Shown: positions 1 through 7,904 of the stretch, one piece after another
How the letters are laid out: each line of letters opens with the position of its first letter
How positions within the stretch are numbered: position 1 is the first letter of the stretch
Source: an uncultured Collinsella sp.
GTDB lineage: Bacteria > Actinomycetota > Coriobacteriia > Coriobacteriales > Coriobacteriaceae
Length of the DNA stretch: 59,746 nt
Direction: 5' to 3'
NCBI GenBank assembly: GCA_958350755.1
Contig: CATWID010000008.1
Span: 1-59,746, forward strand
Made by a program: the position numbers and the translations under genes
Notes under the pieces: model-generated
The model's database searches: none
Told to the model about the DNA's origin: nothing
What the model saw: the letters and a program-made list of their open reading frames with translations, nothing else

Positions 1-491
1 CTGCCCGCTCGGCTTCGCTTGCCGGTGCCGACCTGCTTTCGGTCCACGGCCTGGGCTCGGGTGCTATGCTCGCTGCCTGCCGCGAGGGTGCCGAGGAGGC
101 GCGTGAGGACCGCGCCAAGCTCGTCGCCATCACCGTGCTCACGAGCATGAATCAGGATGCCTTGAGCGAGATCGGCGTCGAGTCGCCCGTGGCCGAGGAG
201 GCCGCCCGCTTGGCAAAGCTTGCTCAGGCCAATGGCATCGATGGCATCGTGTGCTCACCGATGGAGGCTCACGACATGCGTGAGCTGCTGGGTCCTGATG
301 CCCTGATCGTGACTCCGGGTGTGCGTCCGGTGGGTGCCGCCCTTGGTGACCAGTCCCGCGTGGCGACGCCTTCCCAGGCTATCGAGCGTGGCGCAAGCCA
401 CATTGTGGTGGGCCGTCCCATCACCGGTGCCGACGATCCGGTTGCCGCCTTTGACGCCATCGTCGCCGAGCTGGTCGAAAACGTCGCGTAA
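1..491 (+). CDS. pyrF: Orotidine 5'-phosphate decarboxylase, 3' part (5' end outside window)
   Basis: The reading frame is open from the first bases of the window, so the gene is cut at its 5' end; about 163 residues are visible. OMP decarboxylase makes UMP in the last step of de novo pyrimidine synthesis. The visible part has the family's C-terminal barrel motifs: a DLLSVHGLGS strand, then a TPGVRP strand and a VGRPIT phosphate-binding loop near the end. The next genes are mIHF, gmk and rpoZ, the order known from mycobacteria. The product is soluble and cytoplasmic. Identity is secure; only the start is unseen. Confidence 0.93.
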   Translation, partial: ARSASLAGADLLSVHGLGSGAMLAACREGAEEAREDRAKLVAITVLTSMNQDALSEIGVESPVAEEAARLAKLAQANGIDGIVCSPMEAHDMRELLGPDALIVTPGVRPVGAALGDQSRVATPSQAIERGASHIVVGRPITGADDPVAAFDAIVAELVENVA

Positions 492-536
492 AAGATTCCC
501 CTAAGTCACCACTTTTGGGTCTCATTAGCACAAAAT

Positions 537-602
537 AGCCCCTGTGCCTGCGTAAACTTTCCCATCCTTTGTGTGGAATCGCAGGTCAGGGGCTTAACTT
601 TG
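537..602 (+). terminator. Hairpin after pyrF, probable terminator
   Basis: AGCCCCTG (537-544) pairs with CAGGGGCT (587-594), and inside it CCTGCG (547-552) pairs with CGCAGG (580-585), giving a 14-bp stem with a small asymmetric bulge and a 27-nt loop. A short T-containing run (TTAACTTT) follows. It sits 45 bp after the pyrF stop and about 80 bp before the mIHF promoter. The T-run is weak, so a leader structure is possible. Confidence 0.5.
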
Positions 603-677
603 GGCGCAGTATATTGCACTTTTTGCGGGTATCGTCTAACCTATGGAGCCGCTATTGGGCATTTTGTACGTTCTACG

Positions 678-686
678 TGCTAAAAT
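678..686 (+). promoter_or_regulatory. Extended -10 promoter of the mIHF-gmk-rpoZ-thiI run
   Basis: TGC followed by TAAAAT (681-686) makes an extended -10 element; no good -35 lies at 16-18 bp. The same CGTGC plus TA(A/T)A(A/G)T pattern occurs before rpsT (7458-7466), which supports both. The predicted start would leave a leader of about 38 nt before the mIHF ATG at 731. Confidence 0.45.
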
Positions 687-730
687 GCCAATTATTGAAT
701 CAGATATAACCCAACTATTTGGAGGTACGA

Positions 731-1039
731 ATGGCACTCCCTCAGCTTACCGACGAGCAGCGCATGCAGGCTCTTGAGAAGGCTGCTGCCGCACGTCACG
801 CCCGCGCTGAGCTTCGCGAGCAGATCAAGAAGGGCGAGAAGTCCCTCGAGTCCGTGCTCAACTCCGATGACCCCATCGCTTCCCGCATGAAGGTTTCCAC
901 CCTCATCGAGTCTCTCCCCGGTTATGGCAAGGCCAAGGCCGCCAAGATCATGGAGGAGCTCGGTATCTCCGCTACTCGTCGCGTCCAGGGCCTCGGCGTC
1001 CGTCAGCGCGAGCAGCTCCTCGAGCAGCTGACCAAATAA
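731..1039 (+). CDS. mihF: Integration host factor, actinobacterial type (mIHF)
   Basis: A 102-residue basic DNA-binding protein of the actinobacterial mIHF family, a nucleoid protein that bends DNA and is unrelated in fold to proteobacterial IHF. The N-terminal half is a long charged helix (AAAARHARAELREQIKKGE). The C-terminal half carries the helix-two-turns-helix with the LPGYGKAKAAKIMEELGI motif and a basic tail. The ATG at 731 is chosen because GGAGG lies at 721-725; a TTG at 719 is in frame but overlaps the ribosome binding site. It sits directly upstream of gmk, as in Mycobacterium. The stop is joined to the gmk start with no gap. Confidence 0.92.
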   Translation: MALPQLTDEQRMQALEKAAAARHARAELREQIKKGEKSLESVLNSDDPIASRMKVSTLIESLPGYGKAKAAKIMEELGISATRRVQGLGVRQREQLLEQLTK

Positions 1040-1609
1040 GTGAGCGCTCAGGATTCCAAGCTCTTTGTGATTTCTGGACCGTCAGGCGCAGGCAAGGGTA
1101 CGCTCGTCACTCGTGTGCGCGAGCGCCGCTCGAACCTGGGTCTGACGGTTTCGGCTACCACGCGAGCACCACGCAAAGGTGAGGTCGACGGCGTCAACTA
1201 CTTTTTTCTGACGCGTGAGGAGTTCGACCGCCGCGTGGCAAACGGTGAGTTTGTTGAGTGGGCCGAGGTCCACGGTAACTGCTACGGCACGTTGGTGAGC
1301 GAGGTCACATCCAAGCTCGCCTCGGGCTCGTCTCTGATTTTGGAGATCGATGTCCAGGGCGCCCCGCAGGTGAAGGAGCGTTTCCCCGAGGCCGTGCTGA
1401 TCTTTATCAAGCCGCCTTCGCTTGAGGTGCTCCGCGAGCGTCTGGTCGGTCGCGGTACCGAGACGCCCGAGACGATTGAGCTGCGTATGGCAAACGCCGC
1501 CGATGAGCTTGCCCTTGCCGACCGCTACGACGACGTCGTGGTGAATGACGATCTCGACCGCGCGACCGATGAGCTCGTTCGCGTTCTCGATATGCATGAA
1601 AGGATCTGA
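1040..1609 (+). CDS. gmk: Guanylate kinase
   Basis: A 189-residue guanylate kinase that phosphorylates GMP to GDP with ATP in the cytoplasm. The P-loop GPSGAGKG is at residues 13-20. The GMP-binding region follows (SATTRAPRKGEVDGVNYFF), then the EWAEVHGNCYGT segment and the lid region with RLVGRGTET. The length is normal for the family. The GTG start directly follows the mIHF stop, so translation is probably coupled. Five bases separate it from rpoZ. Confidence 0.97.
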   Translation: MSAQDSKLFVISGPSGAGKGTLVTRVRERRSNLGLTVSATTRAPRKGEVDGVNYFFLTREEFDRRVANGEFVEWAEVHGNCYGTLVSEVTSKLASGSSLILEIDVQGAPQVKERFPEAVLIFIKPPSLEVLRERLVGRGTETPETIELRMANAADELALADRYDDVVVNDDLDRATDELVRVLDMHERI

Positions 1610-1614
1610 GGTCC

Positions 1615-1896
1615 GTGTCCGTTGTAAAGCCTTGCATTGACGATCTTCTGGAGAAGACCGATCACAACCGCTTCCTGCTCGCTTCGCTTGCCTCTAAGCG
1701 CGCCTGCGACATCAATAGCATGCTGCGTGGCCAGCACAACCGTGTGCTTGCCGTCCAGGATGTCGATGACATCACCATCGGGCTTTCCGGTGCCGATACC
1801 ATCTCGATGGCTATGGACGAGATTGTCGACGGTGACATCTCTTACGACGAGGCCCGTTACGAGAAGGCGCTCGGCCACAAGGTTGCTGAAGCCTAA
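1615..1896 (+). CDS. rpoZ: RNA polymerase omega subunit
   Basis: A 93-residue omega subunit, which helps assemble RNA polymerase around beta prime. The family motif is visible in the segment DHNRFLLASLASKRACDIN at residues 16-34. The GTG start at 1615 lies just after gmk, with AGGATCTGAGG providing a weak ribosome binding site. gmk-rpoZ adjacency is very widely conserved. The last codon is followed immediately by the thiI ATG at 1897. Confidence 0.93.
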   Translation: MSVVKPCIDDLLEKTDHNRFLLASLASKRACDINSMLRGQHNRVLAVQDVDDITIGLSGADTISMAMDEIVDGDISYDEARYEKALGHKVAEA

Positions 1897-3141
1897 ATGG
1901 CGGCTCGCGTCTGCCTGGTCCACTATCACGAGGTTGGACTGAAGGGCAAGAACCGCGCACATTTTGAGCATATCCTCATGGATAACATCAAGGCGGCCTT
2001 GGCCGCCTTTTCCGTGAATGCCGTGTCTCGAATTTCCGGTTATATCCTCGTGACCTTTAACGAACATCAGGCCGTCGAGGCGGCGCGTGTCATTCGTACC
2101 GTTCCCGGCGTTGCCCGTGTGTCTTTGGCGTATCACACCAACCGCGACCCGCAGGAGTACTGCGCCGCCGCCGTGAAGGCGCTGCGCGAGTTTGGTTCCT
2201 TCGATTCGTTTAAGGTGCACGCCAAGCGCTCCAATACTGACTATGAGCTCACCTCGATCGATATCAATCGTCAGGTGGGCGAGGTACTGTGTGAGGCCTT
2301 CCCCGATAAAAAGGTTCAAATGCACGACCCCGATGCAATGGTGCACGTACTGGTGGTCCAGGGTAGCGTTTACGTGTACGCACGCTCCGAGCGCGGCGTG
2401 GGCGGTCTGCCGGTGGGTTCTGCCGGCAAGGTCGTGACGCTGCTGTCCTCGGGTATCGATTCTCCGGTGGCGACCTGGATGCTCGCGCGCCGCGGCGCGG
2501 TTTGCGTGCCGGTACATTTCTCCGGTCGTCCGCAGACGCCCGATACGAGTGAGTATTTGGTGCAGGATATCATCCGTGCGCTTGAGCCGGGTGTCCAGAT
2601 CGGCCGCCTGTACGTGGTGCCGTTTGGCGACTGCCAGCGTGAGATTTCGGTCACCTGCCCCAGCAACCTGCGCGTGATCATGTATCGCCGCATTATGTAT
2701 TCGGTTGCTGAGCGCATTGCACACATCGAGGGTGCCAAGGCCATCGTTACGGGCGAATCGCTTGGACAGGTTGCCTCCCAAACGCTTGAGAACATCATGG
2801 CCGTCAACGAGGCCGTGAAGATCCCCGTGTTCCGTCCTCTCATCGGTTCGGACAAGCAGGAGATCATCGCGCGCGCCGAGGAGATCGGTACGTTCGATAT
2901 CTCGACTGAGGCCGCTCCCGACTGCTGCACGCTGTTTATGCCGCGCCGTCCCGAGACACACGCTAAACTCGATGCCGTGCATGAGGCCTGGGAACTGTTT
3001 GATCACGAGGAGATGATTGAGCGCCTGCTCAAGCAGACCGAGTACATCGACTTCGAGAGCAACACATATAAGGCCCCTAAGACCTTAAAACGCAAACATT
3101 CGGAGCTTGCTCCGCGTGAGATTTACCAAGATCACGAGTAA
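1897..3141 (+). CDS. thiI: tRNA 4-thiouridine synthase ThiI
   Basis: A 414-residue ThiI, which adenylates U8 of tRNA and transfers sulfur to it; the family can also feed thiamine synthesis. Order seen: an N-terminal ferredoxin-like part and THUMP domain (residues 1-170), then the PP-loop ATPase domain with LSSGIDSPVATWM near residue 185. The usual loop reads SGGxDS, so the SSG here is a mild variant. The C-terminal TEAAPDCCTLFMPRRPETHA segment is typical. There is no rhodanese domain, as in many Gram-positive ThiI proteins. ATG follows the rpoZ stop without a gap. A strong terminator follows. Confidence 0.95.
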   Translation: MAARVCLVHYHEVGLKGKNRAHFEHILMDNIKAALAAFSVNAVSRISGYILVTFNEHQAVEAARVIRTVPGVARVSLAYHTNRDPQEYCAAAVKALREFGSFDSFKVHAKRSNTDYELTSIDINRQVGEVLCEAFPDKKVQMHDPDAMVHVLVVQGSVYVYARSERGVGGLPVGSAGKVVTLLSSGIDSPVATWMLARRGAVCVPVHFSGRPQTPDTSEYLVQDIIRALEPGVQIGRLYVVPFGDCQREISVTCPSNLRVIMYRRIMYSVAERIAHIEGAKAIVTGESLGQVASQTLENIMAVNEAVKIPVFRPLIGSDKQEIIARAEEIGTFDISTEAAPDCCTLFMPRRPETHAKLDAVHEAWELFDHEEMIERLLKQTEYIDFESNTYKAPKTLKRKHSELAPREIYQDHE

Positions 3142-3151
3142 ATTTGTGCAT

Positions 3152-3184
3152 AGACCGACGATGCGCCTGCATCGTCGGTCTTTT
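3152..3184 (+). terminator. Rho-independent terminator after thiI
   Basis: A perfect 13-bp stem, AGACCGACGATGC (3152-3164) with GCATCGTCGGTCT (3169-3181), has a 4-nt loop and runs into TTTT. It closes the mIHF-gmk-rpoZ-thiI transcription unit. Confidence 0.9.
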
Positions 3185-3247
3185 GCTATCTGGGCATTTT
3201 GCGGCTAAGTGTTCATTTGCTGACGTGTGCCTGAATAAATGGACAGA

Positions 3248-3299
3248 TTTGTGCAAGGTTTTGGTCGGTTTTTGGTTTGACCGCAAAAACCGGTTTTGG
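3248..3299 (+). promoter_or_regulatory. Phased TTTGG repeats upstream of comEA
   Basis: TGG-centred repeats occur at 3262 (TTTTGGTC) and 3273 (TTTTTGGTT), 11 bp apart, with weaker units one or two turns away at 3250 (TTTGTGC) and 3297 (TTTTGGGG). The stretch TTTGGTCGG - 2 bp - TTTGGTT (3260-3277) matches one upstream of recA (32047-32064). CGGTTTTTG (3267-3275) is also inverted as CAAAAACCG (3284-3292). A regulator binding one face of the helix is inferred; no such regulator is identified here. Confidence 0.5.
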
Positions 3300-3354
3300 G
3301 GCGTGGCTGTTGTGGAGCTCCTTTCCTGACACGATGGTGTTGGGAGGTTTTGCT

Positions 3355-4068
3355 ATGGCGCAGCGCGAACAACACGAACGAGTCAAAAAGATGGACCGCT
3401 GGGCGGGCAAACTGCTCGGTCATAAGGCAGTGGTGATGGCGATACTGGTCGTCATTGCGATGGCGAGTGGGCTGGCGATGGCGAACCTTGGCGGCGGTGC
3501 CGGCGGTGTGTCGTTTGAGCGCACTGATGGTTCGGGCACGTTAGTGGAGCCGGGATCCGGCGATGCTTCGAGCGGAAAGACATCCGAAGGCTCTTCGCCT
3601 AAGGCGTCTGCCGCGGCAGAGGTCTATGTCGATGTTGATGGCGCCGTGGTGTCACCCGGTGTATATCGCCTCAAAGACGGGGCGCGGGTGGCTCAGGCGA
3701 TTGATGCCGCCGGCGGGCTGGCGCCCGAAGCAGACGTTACGGGGCTTAATCGTGCATCCAAGGTCACTGATGGACAAAAAATTCACGTTCCAACGGTAGG
3801 GGAGCAGCAGGTGTCCATTGCGGAAGCCGGTGTTGATGGTGGGGCTTCCGCATCATCAGGCGTCGGTGGCGCAACAGGCCTAGTAAACATTAATACGGCA
3901 AGCTCGGCAGAGCTGCAGACGCTCTCGGGAATCGGTCCCTCAATGGCACAGTCGATTATCGATGAGCGGACAAAGAACGGTGCTTTTGCTTCGGTTGACG
4001 ATCTGATGCGCGTGTCGGGAATCGGCGAGAAGAAGCTTGCCAAAATCAAAGATTGCATCTGCGTATGA
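3355..4068 (+). CDS. comEA: Competence protein ComEA, DNA-binding helix-hairpin-helix
   Basis: A 237-residue membrane-anchored DNA receptor for natural transformation. Order: a short basic cytoplasmic start, one membrane segment (about 24-44), a Ser/Gly-rich linker, an SLBB domain (about 88-150, VYVDVDGAVVSPGVYRLKDG), a second linker, and a C-terminal double helix-hairpin-helix (VNINTASSAELQTLSGIG, then LMRVSGIGEKKLAKI). The ATG at 3355 is chosen for GGGAGG at 3342-3347; an in-frame upstream ATG at 3277 has no such site and lies inside the TTTGG repeats. comEC follows with an ATGA overlap, so the two genes are co-translated. Confidence 0.93.
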   Translation: MAQREQHERVKKMDRWAGKLLGHKAVVMAILVVIAMASGLAMANLGGGAGGVSFERTDGSGTLVEPGSGDASSGKTSEGSSPKASAAAEVYVDVDGAVVSPGVYRLKDGARVAQAIDAAGGLAPEADVTGLNRASKVTDGQKIHVPTVGEQQVSIAEAGVDGGASASSGVGGATGLVNINTASSAELQTLSGIGPSMAQSIIDERTKNGAFASVDDLMRVSGIGEKKLAKIKDCICV

Positions 4069-6368
4069 GTGCGACCGAGCGAGAGCACGTGATGCCTCCG
4101 CGGCCCCTGATTCCGTGGACGATGGCCCTGTGTGCCGGCATGTGCGTGAGCTGCGCCTTGGTGCTCAGCATAGCCGCTGATGCGCTGCTGAGGGAGCGGG
4201 CGACGGCGGTCGGGCCGCTATGGGCCATTCCCGTTGCGGCAGCGGTTTTCGTTGTGCTGGCTCACTCTTGTGCGAGGCTTGCCCCTTTGAAGCGGTGGCT
4301 GTATGCCGCGTCCGTCGGTCTCGTGGCGGGAGCGGTCGTCTCGGCGTGGTGGGCTGTGGGTGCGCTCAGCGCCTCGAGGGCGCTCGACGGTCGAGCGGCA
4401 AGCGGCCTCGAGTTTGTCGTGCAGGGTGATCCATCCATAAACGACGACGTGTATTCCTATACCTGCGAGGCACGCGCGGACGGTAAGAACTTGGCAACGG
4501 TTCGCCTATCGTGTGATCGTGAGCTCAAGGTCGGGGCGCACGTGCGTGTTATCGGTCGCGTTTCACGTTTTGAGAACGATGCATATGGACGATCGCGCGT
4601 GCTCCGAGGCGAGGTGCGCAAGGCTAAAGCCGTTCGAGTCGTGTCGGTCGACGAGGGCTCTCCGGTGCCGCTGCTTCGGCTGAGAAATGGGCTGCTTGCG
4701 TCCATCGCGCCTGCGACCGACCCGGCGCGTGCGCTCATAGCCGGTGTCGCCTGCGGTCGTTCGGCCGAGCTGCGCGCCCAGCCGGCGGGCGACTGGTTTT
4801 CGGTGACGGGAACGGCGCATCTTATCGCCGTCTCGGGCAGCCATTTGGCTATCGTGGGGTTTGTAATCGAGGGTGTATTGCAAAAGACTCGGTGCTCACG
4901 TGGTCTTCAGCGGGCGATATTGGCGATAACGCTTGTCGGCTATGCTGCCTTTACGGGGGCGTCTCCCTCGGCCGTGCGTGCGTGCTGCATGGTGTTCGTG
5001 ACGCTTGTCGTAAACGGCGCGGGGCGTCGTCGGCACGGCCTTTCGGCACTCTTCGTAACCATGTCCATCTTTGTGCTACTGCGGCCGACGGTGCTGTTCG
5101 AGATGGGCTTTCAACTCTCGTGTGCCAGCGTCTTAGCCATTCTGTGCTTTTGTCCCTATGCGACCTACGCTTTGGGTGAGCTAGGTGTGCCATCAGGCTT
5201 TGCCAGCGTGCTTTCCGTCACGCTGTGCTCACAACTGGCGACACTTCCCATTACCATTCCTGCCTTCGGTACATTCTCGCTCATTGCTCCGTTGGCAAAT
5301 GCGGTCATCGGTCCGGTGGTGAGCGTACTGCTCGCTGTGTCGATCGTGCTGGCTCCCTTTTCGCTCGTGGGACCGTTGCGGACTTGGGCGCTCGTTGTGC
5401 CCATGATTGCCGCCCGTTGCGCGCTGTTCTTCGAGCAGCTGTTTGCCGCCGTGCCGGGTGCATACGTGAGCGTGCCGCCCGATAGCATGTGGATTTACCT
5501 AGTGCCGTGTTTTCTGGCGGTTCTGCTGGTCTGGTGGCCGCGTCCCCGTGCACGTCCTATGGCGGTGGGGCTTGCATGCCTGATGCTCTTGGCTGCGATT
5601 CCGTACGTCTATTGGGATCGATTCGCTCCGCCTTCGGTGACGGTGCTCGATGTGGGCCAGGCCGATGCGATTCTTATCCGCCAAGGCGGCGCAGTAGCTC
5701 TCGTCGACTGCGGGCTCGACGAGCGTGTGGTTGCGGCGTTGGTTCGCAATAACGTGCACCATATCGATGCCGTTTTTGTGACGCATTGGGATGAGGACCA
5801 CTGGGGTGGTTTGCCTGCCGTGCTCGAACAGTTTTCGGTCGGAACGATTGCCGTGGCGGCGGATGCGCTGGAGGATGCTCCTGCCGAGGTATTGAACCGA
5901 CCTGGCGTGGAGTATCGGCAGGTGCGCCGTGGGGATACGGTCGATATCGGCTTATTTTGCGCTCGCGTGATGTGGCCATTCGAGTTCGTGGATGGCGAGG
6001 GAAATGAGGACTCGCTTGTCCTGCTGCTCTCTTATGTTCAGGAAGGCAAGGGCCTGCGAATACTTCTCACCGGTGATGCCGAGCTCGACCAAGAGCGGGA
6101 ATTCGTGCAGGAGGTGGGGGATATCGATGTCCTTAAACTTGGGCATCACGGCTCCAAGGTTTCAGTCGATGGCGAGTTGCTGGACGTCCTGAAGCCCGAG
6201 CTTTCCCTCGCAAGCGCCGGTGAGGGGAATCGATACGGCCATCCGTCCGATGCCTGCATCGATGCCGTTAAGGAAGCGGGTGGTGTGTTCGCGTGTACCA
6301 TCGAACACGGCGACATTACCGTCACACCGACTGCGAATGGCTTTGCGATGCGATGCCAGCGACCGTGA
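4065..6368 (+). CDS. comEC: DNA internalisation competence protein ComEC/Rec2
   Basis: A 767-residue polytopic membrane protein that carries single-stranded DNA across the membrane during transformation. Order: N-terminal membrane segments and a soluble OB-like part (to about 210), the competence domain with the GTAHLIAVSGSHLAIVG motif and many helices (about 215-500), and a C-terminal metallo-beta-lactamase-like domain (from about 510) with VLDVGQADAILI, THWDEDHWGGL and a later LGHHGS. The full set suggests a working channel. The start ATG overlaps the comEA stop (ATGA). A promoter for holA follows after the stop. Confidence 0.95.
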   Translation: MSATEREHVMPPRPLIPWTMALCAGMCVSCALVLSIAADALLRERATAVGPLWAIPVAAAVFVVLAHSCARLAPLKRWLYAASVGLVAGAVVSAWWAVGALSASRALDGRAASGLEFVVQGDPSINDDVYSYTCEARADGKNLATVRLSCDRELKVGAHVRVIGRVSRFENDAYGRSRVLRGEVRKAKAVRVVSVDEGSPVPLLRLRNGLLASIAPATDPARALIAGVACGRSAELRAQPAGDWFSVTGTAHLIAVSGSHLAIVGFVIEGVLQKTRCSRGLQRAILAITLVGYAAFTGASPSAVRACCMVFVTLVVNGAGRRRHGLSALFVTMSIFVLLRPTVLFEMGFQLSCASVLAILCFCPYATYALGELGVPSGFASVLSVTLCSQLATLPITIPAFGTFSLIAPLANAVIGPVVSVLLAVSIVLAPFSLVGPLRTWALVVPMIAARCALFFEQLFAAVPGAYVSVPPDSMWIYLVPCFLAVLLVWWPRPRARPMAVGLACLMLLAAIPYVYWDRFAPPSVTVLDVGQADAILIRQGGAVALVDCGLDERVVAALVRNNVHHIDAVFVTHWDEDHWGGLPAVLEQFSVGTIAVAADALEDAPAEVLNRPGVEYRQVRRGDTVDIGLFCARVMWPFEFVDGEGNEDSLVLLLSYVQEGKGLRILLTGDAELDQEREFVQEVGDIDVLKLGHHGSKVSVDGELLDVLKPELSLASAGEGNRYGHPSDACIDAVKEAGGVFACTIEHGDITVTPTANGFAMRCQRP

Positions 6369-6376
6369 CGACGTCG

Positions 6377-6406
6377 TTGGCGTGTGGTGGGCCCCTGGGC
6401 TAGAAT
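6377..6406 (+). promoter_or_regulatory. Promoter upstream of holA
   Basis: TTGGCG (6377-6382) and TAGAAT (6401-6406) are separated by 18 bp. The start would fall near 6413, leaving a leader of about 33 nt. It could make holA partly independent of comEA-comEC. Confidence 0.5.
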
Positions 6407-6445
6407 GGCACGGAACGAATACGAAGGCCTGCGGGAGGGGGCGCA

Positions 6446-7408
6446 ATGTCCGAAACCGGTTTGCTGCCGGCATATCTGATCGTCGGTACCGACGGAGTTA
6501 AGCGCGACCACGCCGTCTCGCGTGTGAAAGCGCGTCTGGAAAAATCGGGTATGGTCGAGTTCAACCTCGACGAGCGAGACATGACCAAGGACCCCGATAT
6601 CGAGTCCATTATCGGATCGCTTAACACCTTTCCGATGGGCAGTGAGTTTCGTCTGGTAATCCTCGATGGCTGCTCAAAGCTCGCCAAGGCGGTCTCGGAG
6701 CCGCTCGTTGGGTATCTGGCGAGTCCCAGCCCCACAACGGTCTGCCTCATCATCGCCGACTCACTTGCCAAGAATACGCGCCTGTATAAGGCAATCGCCA
6801 AGATCGACAAGAAGGCTATCGTCGATTGCTCGGGTACCAAGCGCTGGGAACTGCCGCGCCGTGTTCAGCAGATGGCGACGCAGCGCGGTAAGTCGATTTC
6901 GACGGCGGCCGCCGAGGAGCTCGTCTCGCGTTCGGGCGAAAACACGCGCATGCTCGATAACGACTTGGCTAAGCTTGCCCAGATGGTCGAGTCGCCTCAG
7001 ATTGAACTTGCCGATGTTGAGCGCTGGATTGTTCGTACGGCCGAGGTCCAACCCTGGGACTTCCTCAACGCCGTCTCGGCTCGCGATATGCGGCGTTCGC
7101 TCGAGCTCTTTAAGCTCCTGCCCTCCAAGAGCTACGTGTGGACTTACACATTGCTGTGCGGTCGCATTCGCGAGCTTATCGTCGCCAAGGCGCTCGACGC
7201 GCGTGGGCAGGGTCGCGAGCTGGCCGCGACGCTCAAGCTCCAGTCCTGGCAGGTCAAGAATCACCTGACCTGGGCACGTCGCTTTTCGATGGCAGAGCTC
7301 ATCGCAGCGCTCGAGGGTGCGGTCGATGTGGAGCTCGCGCTCAAGGGTTCGGCCGATTCTCAGACGGCGCTTTTGCTCTGGATTACGAACATCTTGAGAA
7401 AATCGTGA
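6446..7408 (+). CDS. holA: DNA polymerase III delta subunit
   Basis: A 320-residue delta subunit of the clamp loader, which opens the sliding clamp at the replication fork. It begins with PAYLIVGTDGVKRDHAVSRV and shows the family's AAA+-like N-terminal domain, with no strict Walker A as expected for delta, followed by a helical lid and C-terminal collar domain (LFKLLPSKSYVWTYTLLCGRIREL). GCGGGAGGGGG lies just before the ATG. The comEC-holA-rpsT order is common across Gram-positive bacteria, and this context strengthens the call. Confidence 0.92.
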   Translation: MSETGLLPAYLIVGTDGVKRDHAVSRVKARLEKSGMVEFNLDERDMTKDPDIESIIGSLNTFPMGSEFRLVILDGCSKLAKAVSEPLVGYLASPSPTTVCLIIADSLAKNTRLYKAIAKIDKKAIVDCSGTKRWELPRRVQQMATQRGKSISTAAAEELVSRSGENTRMLDNDLAKLAQMVESPQIELADVERWIVRTAEVQPWDFLNAVSARDMRRSLELFKLLPSKSYVWTYTLLCGRIRELIVAKALDARGQGRELAATLKLQSWQVKNHLTWARRFSMAELIAALEGAVDVELALKGSADSQTALLLWITNILRKS

Positions 7409-7457
7409 TGATACCTGCCTATTTGACAAATTCGTTCTATCCCTTTGAGAGGGAGCG

Positions 7458-7466
7458 TGCTATAGT
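7458..7466 (+). promoter_or_regulatory. Extended -10 promoter of rpsT
   Basis: TGC plus TATAGT (7461-7466) forms an extended -10 with no clear -35, like the one before mIHF. The transcript would carry a leader of about 70 nt containing ATGAC/GTCAT pairing (7477-7506) followed by TTTTTT, a possible attenuator. Confidence 0.45.
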
Positions 7467-7541
7467 AGGCGCTTGCATGACCTCACCGTGTCTCAGAGGT
7501 GTCATACATTTTTTGCAAGGAACTCGAAAGGAACTCCAGAA

Positions 7542-7808
7542 GTGGCAAACATCAAGTCTCAGAAGAAGCGTATCCGCACCAATGAGGCAGCTCGCATGCG
7601 TAACAAGGCTGTCAAGTCCGAGCTCAAGACGCTGACCAAGCACGTCCAGTCCGCCGTCGCCGAGGGCGACGCCGAGAAGGCCCAGGCTGCCCTCAAGACC
7701 GTCACCAAGCGTCTCGACATGGCTGCCGCCAAGCATGTTATCCACAAGAACCAGGCTTCCAACCGCAAGTCCGGTCTTGCCAAGCTCGTGAACAGCATCA
7801 ACGCCTAA
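7542..7808 (+). CDS. rpsT: Small ribosomal subunit protein S20
   Basis: An 88-residue, strongly basic all-helical ribosomal protein. It starts ANIKSQKKRIRTNEAARMRNKA and ends with the NQASNRKSGLAKLVNSINA motif typical of S20. A GTG start at 7542 is chosen because it gives the standard N-terminus and follows AAAGGAAC; an upstream ATG at 7473 would add 23 unrelated residues. It has its own promoter and terminator, so it is a single-gene unit between holA and lepA. Confidence 0.95.
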   Translation: MANIKSQKKRIRTNEAARMRNKAVKSELKTLTKHVQSAVAEGDAEKAQAALKTVTKRLDMAAAKHVIHKNQASNRKSGLAKLVNSINA

Positions 7809-7842
7809 GTTGTAAATTTCACACCACACAGATTACGCGCAT

Positions 7843-7878
7843 AAATGGAGCCTGTTTTATGGAACAGGCTCCATTTTT
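7843..7878 (+). terminator. Rho-independent terminator after rpsT
   Basis: AAATGGAGCCTGTT (7843-7856) pairs with AACAGGCTCCATTT (7863-7876) around a 6-nt loop and runs into T residues. It lies 35 bp after the stop and just before lepA. Confidence 0.92.
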
Positions 7879-7904
7879 TGTATCGCTCGGGTAAGATAGT
7901 CCGC

